Part shown: piece by piece, positions 55,201 through 60,671 of the stretch
Position numbering within the stretch: the stretch's first letter is position 1
How the letters are laid out: each line of letters opens with the position of its first letter
From: Flagellimonas flava
Lineage (GTDB): Bacteria > Bacteroidota > Bacteroidia > Flavobacteriales > Flavobacteriaceae
Length of the DNA stretch: 64,000 nt
Direction of reading: 5' to 3'
NCBI RefSeq assembly: GCF_900129665.1
Contig: NZ_FQWL01000004.1
Location: 62,001 to 126,000 of the forward strand
Notes under the pieces: model-generated
What the model was told of the DNA's origin: nothing
Database searches by the model: none
What the model saw: only the letters and a program-made list of their open reading frames with translations
Position numbers and translations under genes: made by a program

Positions 55201-55613
55201 TGATTCTTGCGAGGGAATTGGATCTGCAAAATGAGTTTTCAGATATTTCCGTGGAGAACCTCATCCCGCAAACATTGCAAACCGTGGATTTTGAAAGTTT
55301 CATGACTAGCATTGGAATCATGGACGCTAAATTCTCCAAAATAAAGCAAGGTCAGAAAAAAGGACATGTGCTTCGCTATATAGGGGATTTACATGGCGAC
55401 CTTCAAAAAGACAAAGGCATTTTAGAGGTAAAACTAGTCTCTGTTCCTAAGGAAAGTGCACTGGGGCAAGTGAGTGGCTCAGATTCCATTATCGAAATCT
55501 ATACCGAATCCTACGGGGAGAACCCATTGGTAATCCAAGGTGCTGGAGCAGGAGCTGCAGTAACGGCAAGAGGGGTTTTTGGAGACATACTTAGAATAGC
55601 AGAAAAGATATAA
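52227..55613 (+). CDS. Trifunctional fusion: homoserine O-acetyltransferase, aspartate kinase, homoserine dehydrogenase
   Basis: A single 1128-residue chain. Residues 1-322 are a MetX-type alpha/beta hydrolase: VNHALTGNSNVTGEGGWW, nucleophile elbow GGSLGG (Ser122), Asp265 in VGVNSDLFF and His298 in HGHDAF, so the triad is complete. Residues about 325-770 are aspartate kinase: KILKFGGKSLANG, LAFGELISA, TGFIASTVDGETTTLGRNGS, then two ACT domains (VALVNLSGRGLLGKVGIDAR). Residues about 772-1128 are homoserine dehydrogenase: AIFGHGNVGG for NAD(P), SSNKIANT with the catalytic Lys, and KGFTEPDPREDLSGNDVGRK. One protein would therefore act at the first and third steps from aspartate and on homoserine. 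Aspartate semialdehyde dehydrogenase is not included. It overlaps the next gene by one base. Confidence 0.95.
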   Translation: MLQTIEIKDFVTISGAAQKLQLSYQVFGQKLHTAPIVLVNHALTGNSNVTGEGGWWSDLIGKDKCIDTDVYTILAFNVPGNGHDGFVIDNYKDFVAGDVARIFLEGLDVLKVERLFAIIGGSLGGGVAWEMAALKPHVTEHLIPVASDWKSTDWLIANCQIQEQFLVNSKQPVHDARMHAMLCYRTPESFKERFHRSTNEELQVFNVESWLMHHGKKLQERFQLSAYKLMNQLLKTIDITRDGDKAFQALKESDTKIHIVGVNSDLFFTAEENKETFRHLAQANTNVTYGEVQSLHGHDAFLIEFQQLENLLKPIFQKQAIQERIKILKFGGKSLANGDGLKNVLDIIENRAKSKEHFAVVLSARGKATDNLELMLGDAARGEDIDQKFTEFKEYQNSASPKIDLTQEFETIGKLLHGVSLTGDYSLKTKDELLAFGELISAKVITAMLSERGVPAKLVDSRELIKTDDTFNNAEVDEAISKENVIRYFRELEAGTIAIATGFIASTVDGETTTLGRNGSNYSAALLANFLDAQELVNYTHVDGIFTANPDLVTEAKRIDSISYEEANELANFGANILHAKTIIPLIEKNIPLRIKNTFNPENEGTLIGPKTGNGGIKSLSVLEDVALVNLSGRGLLGKVGIDARIFKALGQNNINVGIISQGSSERGIGLVVDAAKAKKAKKVLDVEFETDYSAHDVNQITVMEDVSVISIVGMDLSSFHKPFNALVKNQVVPLLFNNTVTGKNVSLVVKKPDLHKAINVVHGQIFGIAKRVNLAIFGHGNVGGTLIDQILDSRSNIQERKGIDLRIFAVSNSKKALLNAEGVSKEWQSKIKTTGESCGIEEIINFTKEHHLENLIAVDNTASQEFVSHYQQLIENGFDLVSSNKIANTLDFDYYRSIRGDLARNQKQYLYETNVGAGLPLIDTIKLLHLSGENITRIKGVFSGSLSYIFNTFSENDVTFSRIVREAMEKGFTEPDPREDLSGNDVGRKLLILARELDLQNEFSDISVENLIPQTLQTVDFESFMTSIGIMDAKFSKIKQGQKKGHVLRYIGDLHGDLQKDKGILEVKLVSVPKESALGQVSGSDSIIEIYTESYGENPLVIQGAGAGAAVTARGVFGDILRIAEKI

Positions 55614-56782
55614 TGGCAGAGAAAAAAAGATTTGAAACCGAGGCGATACGAACGCAGATTGAAAGGACGCAGTTCTTGGAACATTCGAGTCCAATGTACC
55701 TAACCTCTAGTTTTGTATTTGAAGATGCGGAGGACATGCGAGCTTCTTTTGCGGAGGAAAAGGAACGTAACATCTATTCTAGGTATTCCAACCCAAATTC
55801 CACGGAATTTATTGATAAGGTCTGTAAAATGGAAGGAGCCGAAGCAGGCTTTGCCTTTGCATCTGGCATGGCTGCTGTTTATTCCACATTTGCTGCCTTA
55901 TTAGAGAGTGGTGACCATATAGTTTCTTCAAAGAGTATTTTCGGTTCCACACATACTCTGTTTACCCAGTTTTTTCCGAAATGGAAGATTGAAACAAGCT
56001 ATTTCGATGTTAATGAAGTGGAAACCGTGGAACAGTTGATTACGCCAAAAACAAAAATTCTTTATGTAGAATCGCCTACTAATCCAGGTGTGGATGTGCT
56101 GGATTTGGAAGTTTTGGGAGATATAGCCAAAAAGCATGGACTTATTTTCATTATTGATAATTGTTTTGCCTCACCTTATCTGCAACAACCCATTAAATTT
56201 GGCGCAGATTTGGTAATTCATTCCGGTACAAAACTGATGGACGGACAAGGTAGGGTGTTAGCAGGGATTACGGTGGGAAATCATGATTTGATGGACCAGA
56301 TTTATCGGTTTGCAAGGATTACCGGTCCTGCGTTATCGCCATTTAACGCCTGGGTTCTGTCCAAAAGTTTGGAGACCTTGGCGTTACGGGTAGATAGGCA
56401 TTGCTCCAATGCCTTGAAATTAGCTACGTATTTGGAAGATCATCCAAAAGTGGAATGGGTAAAATATCCTTTTTTGAAATCGCATCCCAAGTACGAAGTG
56501 GCCAAGAAACAAATGAAGGCTGGAGGATGTGTGGTAGCCTTTGAAGTAAAAGGAGGCCTTGAGGCGGGGAGAAAGTTTTTTGATAAGGTTCAATTGTTGT
56601 CGCTATCTGCCAATTTAGGCGATTCGCGCAGTATCATCACCCATCCGGCCTCCACTACACATAGTAAACTGACCGGCGAGGAAAGACAGGCGGTGGGTAT
56701 CTCGGATGGAATGGTTCGTGTTTCAGTGGGATTGGAACATGTGGATGATATTATTGCAGACATTGCCCAGGCTTTGGGTTAG
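55613..56782 (+). CDS. metZ: Transsulfuration PLP enzyme, O-succinylhomoserine sulfhydrylase-like (MetZ)
   Basis: A 389-residue Cys/Met-metabolism enzyme. HSGTKLMDGQGRVLAG carries the Schiff-base Lys, and MYLTSSFVFEDAEDMRASFA and SRYSNPNSTEF are the substrate-loop blocks. The DGQGRVLAG form favours the MetZ type over cystathionine gamma-synthase, although the substrate here is more likely O-acetylhomoserine, as MetX precedes it. Its ATG shares a base with the preceding stop (TAATG), so translation is coupled. Two enzymes of this type in one operon suggest one direct sulfhydrylase and one with another donor or role. Confidence 0.9.
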   Translation: MAEKKRFETEAIRTQIERTQFLEHSSPMYLTSSFVFEDAEDMRASFAEEKERNIYSRYSNPNSTEFIDKVCKMEGAEAGFAFASGMAAVYSTFAALLESGDHIVSSKSIFGSTHTLFTQFFPKWKIETSYFDVNEVETVEQLITPKTKILYVESPTNPGVDVLDLEVLGDIAKKHGLIFIIDNCFASPYLQQPIKFGADLVIHSGTKLMDGQGRVLAGITVGNHDLMDQIYRFARITGPALSPFNAWVLSKSLETLALRVDRHCSNALKLATYLEDHPKVEWVKYPFLKSHPKYEVAKKQMKAGGCVVAFEVKGGLEAGRKFFDKVQLLSLSANLGDSRSIITHPASTTHSKLTGEERQAVGISDGMVRVSVGLEHVDDIIADIAQALG

Positions 56783-56841
56783 TAGCAGAAAGCTGAATTT
56801 ATAGGGTGAATGTAAAGACGATTTTTCGCTATATTCGTGGG

Positions 56842-57252
56842 ATGCTCTCCAAGAAGACGAAATATGGCTTAAAGGCATTGACCTATCTTGCTTCTATCTC
56901 TAGTAAGGAACCAGTGCAAATTGCTGAAATTGCCAAACACGAAAATATTTCCCAAAAGTTTTTGGAAAGTATTTTACTTACCCTTAGAAGAAATGGATTT
57001 CTTGGCTCAAAAAAAGGCAAGGGCGGGGGATATTATCTGATCAAAGAACCCAAGGATATTATAATGACGTCGGTGATACGGGTACTAGAAGGTCCAATTG
57101 CAATGGTTCCTTGTGTAAGCCTTAACTTTTACGAAAAGTGTGACGATTGTCCTGATGAAAATGAATGCTCTGTGCACAAACTGATGCTTCAAGTACGTGA
57201 CAGTGCCTTGGAAGTGTATCGGAACAACACCTTGGCTGATCTAATTTCCTAA
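56842..57252 (+). CDS. Rrf2-family transcriptional regulator with Cys cluster
   Basis: A 136-residue winged-helix regulator; the ATG at 56842 is preferred over a GTG at 56806, since the family begins MLSKKTKYGLKALTYLASIS. The recognition part is ISQKFLESILLTLRRNGFLG. The second half carries Cys91, Cys100, Cys103 and Cys109 (PCVSLNFYEKCDDCPDENEC), a layout similar to the Fe-S cluster region of IscR (three Cys). The family includes CymR, the sulfur regulator of firmicutes. Location between met and cys genes, beside matching inverted repeats, makes it the likely regulator of sulfate assimilation. Confidence 0.92.
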   Translation: MLSKKTKYGLKALTYLASISSKEPVQIAEIAKHENISQKFLESILLTLRRNGFLGSKKGKGGGYYLIKEPKDIIMTSVIRVLEGPIAMVPCVSLNFYEKCDDCPDENECSVHKLMLQVRDSALEVYRNNTLADLIS

Positions 57253-57321
57253 GCATAAAACTGCTAAGTTTAAAGGTTTCTTCCTTAGAATTCCGTAATA
57301 TTTTTTGGCCAATTCGTTAAA

Positions 57322-57340
57322 ATCTATAAAAACGATAGGG
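57322..57340. promoter_or_regulatory. Weaker copy of the cys operator motif
   Basis: ATCTAT-N7-ATAGGG keeps the CTAT-N7-ATAGG core of the two stronger sites. It lies about 60 bases upstream of the first one. Confidence 0.4.
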
Positions 57341-57388
57341 TAATTGTAATTTTAAGCACAAATTAACGATATACTTCAAAAATAATTC

Positions 57389-57396
57389 TACTTTTG
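57389..57396 (+). promoter_or_regulatory. Promoter -7 box of the cysHDN operon
   Basis: TACTTTTG fits TAnnTTTG, and the likely RNA start near 57403 falls inside the inverted repeat at 57401-57419, the ideal place for repression. Confidence 0.65.
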
Positions 57397-57400
57397 AATA

Positions 57401-57419
57401 TCCTATTAAATCGATAGGA
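57401..57419. promoter_or_regulatory. Inverted repeat TCCTATTAAATCGATAGGA, candidate cys operator
   Basis: TCCTAT-N7-ATAGGA at the start of the DUF2061-cysH-cysDN operon. The same 19-mer with two changes in the spacer precedes the sulfite reductase gene (60642-60660). Candidate site of the adjacent Rrf2 protein. Confidence 0.72.
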
Positions 57420-57433
57420 ATTAAATAATTCAA

Positions 57434-57697
57434 ATGATAGCAGACCAAATACTTGTAAACAACGGAGGAAAGAGAGATTCCTACGCTAAAGATAAAAGCT
57501 CTGAAAGCCCAAAACGCAGTATTGTTAAATCCCTTAGCTGGCGCATCGTGGGTACTTTGGATACCATCATTATTTCTTGGATAATAACTGGAACACTTAC
57601 ACTGGCGTTTTCAATCGGTCTTGTTGAGTTGGTCACAAAGATGGTGTTGTATTTTTTTCATGAGCGTATTTGGAATAAGATTTCATGGGGTAAATAA
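57434..57697 (+). CDS. DUF2061 membrane protein in the sulfate-assimilation operon
   Basis: An 87-residue membrane protein. After a charged N terminus the DUF2061 signature KRSIVKSLSWRIVGTLDTII is followed by SWIITGTLTLAFSIGLVELV, giving two membrane helices, and ends FHERIWNKISWGK. The function of DUF2061 is unknown. It is the first gene of the operon, 11 bases before cysH, and its conserved place suggests a role in sulfate uptake or in sulfur transfer at the membrane. That link is an inference from order only. Confidence 0.9.
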   Translation: MIADQILVNNGGKRDSYAKDKSSESPKRSIVKSLSWRIVGTLDTIIISWIITGTLTLAFSIGLVELVTKMVLYFFHERIWNKISWGK

Positions 57698-57708
57698 TTC
57701 ACAAGAGT

Positions 57709-58332
57709 ATGGGATTCACAGCAGAAGAAATAGCAAGTTTAAATCGTCAATTTAGAGGAATTCCGCCTCAGGAAATTATTTCTTGGGCCATAAGCAACGG
57801 AAAGAAGCCCGTGGTAACCACGAACTTTAGACCTTATGAGGTAGCTATACTGCATGCCGTTACGGATGTGGATAAGGATATTCCGGTTATTTGGTGCGAT
57901 ACAGGGTACAATACCCCAAATACATATAACCATGCTGAAGAGCTCATTTCTCGATTGGGTTTGAACGTGAAGTTGTATGTGCCCAAACAAACTTCTGCAC
58001 ATCGAGATGCCGTAATGGGGATACCTCAGATTGATGACCCACTGCATTCGGTTTTTACAGAACAGGTAAAATTGGAACCTTTTAGAAGAGCTATGGAGGA
58101 GCATAAGCCGGATGTTTGGTTTACCAACCTGAGAAAAGGTCAAACTGCCCACAGGGATTCCTTGGATGTATTGAGTTTAAGTGCAGATGGGGTACTAAAG
58201 GTGAGTCCGTTCTACTACTGGAGCGATACCCAATTGGATGCCTACCTGCGTGAATATAACATGCCCAACGAACATAAATATTTTGATCCCACAAAGGTTT
58301 TGGAGAACCGTGAATGTGGATTGCATACCTAA
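57709..58332 (+). CDS. cysH: Phosphoadenylyl-sulfate/adenylyl-sulfate reductase
   Basis: A 207-residue CysH. VIWCDTGYNTPNTY resembles the PP-loop substrate area, and the C terminus ENRECGLHT carries the catalytic Cys of the ECGLH motif. Only two cysteines exist in the chain (WCD and ECG), so the CC...CxxC ligands of the 4Fe-4S APS-type reductases are absent. By family rules this points to PAPS, yet CysN here has no fused APS kinase and no cysC is in the window. Length is a little below the E. coli PAPS reductase (244). It is 11 bases from DUF2061. Confidence 0.93.
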   Translation: MGFTAEEIASLNRQFRGIPPQEIISWAISNGKKPVVTTNFRPYEVAILHAVTDVDKDIPVIWCDTGYNTPNTYNHAEELISRLGLNVKLYVPKQTSAHRDAVMGIPQIDDPLHSVFTEQVKLEPFRRAMEEHKPDVWFTNLRKGQTAHRDSLDVLSLSADGVLKVSPFYYWSDTQLDAYLREYNMPNEHKYFDPTKVLENRECGLHT

Positions 58333-58342
58333 TCAAAAAATA

Positions 58343-58361
58343 ATTTTCGCGAAGCGAAAAT
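58343..58361 (+). other. Short hairpin between cysH and cysD
   Basis: ATTTTCGC (58343-58350), GAA, GCGAAAAT (58354-58361), an exact 8-pair stem. There is no T tract, so it may stabilise or separate message parts rather than end transcription. Confidence 0.5.
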
Positions 58362-58443
58362 CCTAAATCAAAGCAATAAAGATTTGAATACACTAACAGA
58401 AGAAATACAAAGTCCAGCTGTTTTGTCCCTAGGGGAAAGGCCC

Positions 58444-59331
58444 ATGGCGAACGCATTGGAACATGAAGCCATCTACATTTTTAGGGAAGTGGCGGCTCAA
58501 TTTGAGAGACCTGTTCTCCTATTTTCGGGAGGTAAGGATTCCATTACGCTGGTACGCCTGGCGCAAAAGGCCTTTTGGCCAGCCAAAATCCCCTTTCCCT
58601 TAATGCACATAGATACCGGACACAATTTCCCGGAAACTATTGAATTCAGGGATAGATTGGTGGAGGAATTGGGAGTTGAACTTATTGTGCGGAATGTACA
58701 GGATTCCATTGACCAAGGAAAGGTGATCGAGGAAACTGGGAAGTATGCCAGCAGGAATATGTTGCAGACCACCACCTTATTGGATGCCATTGAGGAATTC
58801 AAGTTTGATGCATGTATTGGTGGTGCAAGACGTGACGAAGAAAAGGCAAGAGCCAAAGAGCGTATTTTTTCCGTACGGGATGATTTTGGTCAGTGGGATG
58901 AAAAAAACCAACGCCCTGAATTGTTCGATATGCTGAACGGCGAGATTGAAATAGGACAGAACGTCAGGGTTTTTCCAATCAGTAACTGGACCGAATTGGA
59001 TGTTTGGAGCTATATCCAAAAAGAGAATATCGAGATACCATCCATCTATTTTGCCCATAAACGAAATGTCTTTTTACGAGATGGTCTGATCTGGTCTGCC
59101 GAAGACGAGGTAGTCTTTAGAGCGGAGGATGAGACTGTGGAGGAGAAAATGGTCCGGTTCCGTACAGTAGGGGACATGAGCTGTACGGCGGCCGTGGAAT
59201 CCTATGCGGATACTATTGATAAAGTGGTGGCTGAGATTCGAGATTCCAAGATTTCGGAAAGGGGCGCTCGAATTGACGATAAACGGTCTGAAGCGGCAAT
59301 GGAAAAAAGAAAACAACAAGGATATTTTTAG
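58444..59331 (+). CDS. cysD: Sulfate adenylyltransferase subunit 2
   Basis: CysD, 295 residues from the ATG at 58444; an in-frame TTG at 58384 would give 315. The ATG is closer to the LEHEAIYIFREVAAQF block, which lies 10-15 residues from the start in most homologues, so both remain possible. LLFSGGKDSITLVRLA is the PP-loop that binds ATP, and the protein ends EAAMEKRKQQGYF as expected. With CysN it makes adenylyl sulfate from sulfate and ATP. The stop is four bases from the cysN ATG. Confidence 0.93.
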   Translation: MANALEHEAIYIFREVAAQFERPVLLFSGGKDSITLVRLAQKAFWPAKIPFPLMHIDTGHNFPETIEFRDRLVEELGVELIVRNVQDSIDQGKVIEETGKYASRNMLQTTTLLDAIEEFKFDACIGGARRDEEKARAKERIFSVRDDFGQWDEKNQRPELFDMLNGEIEIGQNVRVFPISNWTELDVWSYIQKENIEIPSIYFAHKRNVFLRDGLIWSAEDEVVFRAEDETVEEKMVRFRTVGDMSCTAAVESYADTIDKVVAEIRDSKISERGARIDDKRSEAAMEKRKQQGYF

Positions 59332-59335
59332 GACT

Positions 59336-60583
59336 ATGGAAGTATTGAAAATTGCTACCGCAGGTAGTGTGGACGACGGTAAAAGTACCTTGATCGGAAG
59401 ATTACTTTACGATACCAAATCGCTGACGGATGATAAACTTGAAGCGATTGAAAAGACCAGCAAACAAAAAGGGTATGATTACTTGGATTTTTCGTTGGCC
59501 ACGGATGGATTGGTTGCCGAAAGAGAGCAGGGAATCACTATAGATGTTGCCCATATCTACTTTTCAACAGCCTCTAAGAGTTACATCATCGCCGATACCC
59601 CTGGGCATGTTGAGTATACGCGGAATATGGTCACAGGAGCGTCTACATCCCAAGCGGCAATCATTCTTATTGACGCACGAAAAGGAGTGATAGAACAAAC
59701 CAACAGACATTTTTTCATCAACAACTTGCTTCGGGTAAAAGATGTGATTGTCGCCATCAATAAAATGGACTTGGTGGACTACTCGCAAGAGGTCTTTAAT
59801 AATATCAAAGCCGATTTCGAAAAGTTGATGGACAAGCGTGATTACCAAGAGCAAAAAATCACCTTTATTCCGGTAAGTGCCCTTAAAGGGGACAATGTTG
59901 TGAACAGGACGGAGAACATGACCTGGTACCAAGGGCAGACCTTATTGGAGCATTTGGAGGAATTAGACCTTCAAGATATCTACAATACGGGAACACCAAG
60001 ATTTCCCGTGCAGTACGTAGTGCGCCCAAAAACGGAGGAATTCCATGACTTTCGCGGATTTACTGGTAAGGTATATGGAGGAGAGCTCAATGTAGGCGAT
60101 GAGATTGTGGTCTTGCCCTCCATGACAAGGTCTAAAATCAAGAATATATACTTCTACAATGAGGAGTATAAGACTGCGCCCAGACGCTCATCCGTCACCA
60201 TTACCTTGGAAGATGAGGTAAATGTGAGTAGGGGGGATATGTTGGTAAAGGTGGGAGACCTACCTACCATTGATAAGCAATTGACGGCAACTGTCTCTTG
60301 GATGGATTCCAGTAGTTTGACCACTGGAGGAAAATACGTGGTACAGCATGGAATCAACAAAGTTCTGGCGAAGGTGGATACCATTGAACATAAAATCAAT
60401 CCCGATTATAGCGGAATTGAAGCAAACGCAACGACCTTGCAAATGAACGACATCGCCAAGGTTCGTTTGAAATTGAACCGACCTATTTTTTACGATAGCT
60501 TCAAGGACCATAGAACCAATGGATCCTTCATCATTATAGATAGTAGAACCAATAATACCGCGGGTGTAGGTTTTATTGAATAG
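59336..60583 (+). CDS. cysN: Sulfate adenylyltransferase subunit 1 (GTPase)
   Basis: CysN, 415 residues from ATG 59336. A longer open frame upstream lies inside cysD and is not used. It is an EF-Tu-like GTPase: ATAGSVDDGKSTLIGRL (G1), DTPGHVEYTRNM (G3) and INKMDLVDY (G4), followed by two beta-barrel domains. GTP hydrolysis drives sulfate activation by CysD. The chain ends after the barrels (TNNTAGVGFIE) with no APS-kinase domain, unlike the NodQ/CysNC type. It is the last gene of the operon; a hairpin follows. Confidence 0.96.
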   Translation: MEVLKIATAGSVDDGKSTLIGRLLYDTKSLTDDKLEAIEKTSKQKGYDYLDFSLATDGLVAEREQGITIDVAHIYFSTASKSYIIADTPGHVEYTRNMVTGASTSQAAIILIDARKGVIEQTNRHFFINNLLRVKDVIVAINKMDLVDYSQEVFNNIKADFEKLMDKRDYQEQKITFIPVSALKGDNVVNRTENMTWYQGQTLLEHLEELDLQDIYNTGTPRFPVQYVVRPKTEEFHDFRGFTGKVYGGELNVGDEIVVLPSMTRSKIKNIYFYNEEYKTAPRRSSVTITLEDEVNVSRGDMLVKVGDLPTIDKQLTATVSWMDSSSLTTGGKYVVQHGINKVLAKVDTIEHKINPDYSGIEANATTLQMNDIAKVRLKLNRPIFYDSFKDHRTNGSFIIIDSRTNNTAGVGFIE

Positions 60584-60593
60584 TTTTTAATTG

Positions 60594-60620
60594 ACCTTCC
60601 AAGGAAGTGCTCCTGAAGGT
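60594..60620 (+). other. Hairpin after cysN
   Basis: ACCTTC (60594-60599) with GAAGGT (60615-60620), and inside it AGGA with TCCT around AGTGC. It has no proper T tract, so attenuation or mRNA processing is as likely as termination. Confidence 0.45.
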
Positions 60621-60641
60621 AATGGGATTATGATTTTTAAA

Positions 60642-60660
60642 TCCTATTAAATATATAGGA
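60642..60660. promoter_or_regulatory. Inverted repeat TCCTATTAAATATATAGGA, candidate cys operator
   Basis: TCCTAT-N7-ATAGGA, 11 bases before the sulfite reductase ATG. It differs from the site at 57401-57419 only in two spacer bases. Confidence 0.7.
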
Positions 60661-60671
60661 AAAATAGAATT

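Noticed and set aside
56831..56838. TATATTCG as promoter of the Rrf2 gene
   Set aside because: It lies only four bases before the ATG, so the RNA would start after the start codon unless the mRNA is leaderless or starts later; it also deviates from TAnnTTTG.
59204..59335. Extended N terminus for CysN
   Set aside because: The extra 44 residues lie in another frame of cysD and lack family similarity; MEVLKIATAGSVDDGKS is the normal start.
60594..60620. Rho-independent terminator after cysN
   Set aside because: The hairpin is good but the following bases (AATGGGATTATG) are not a T tract.
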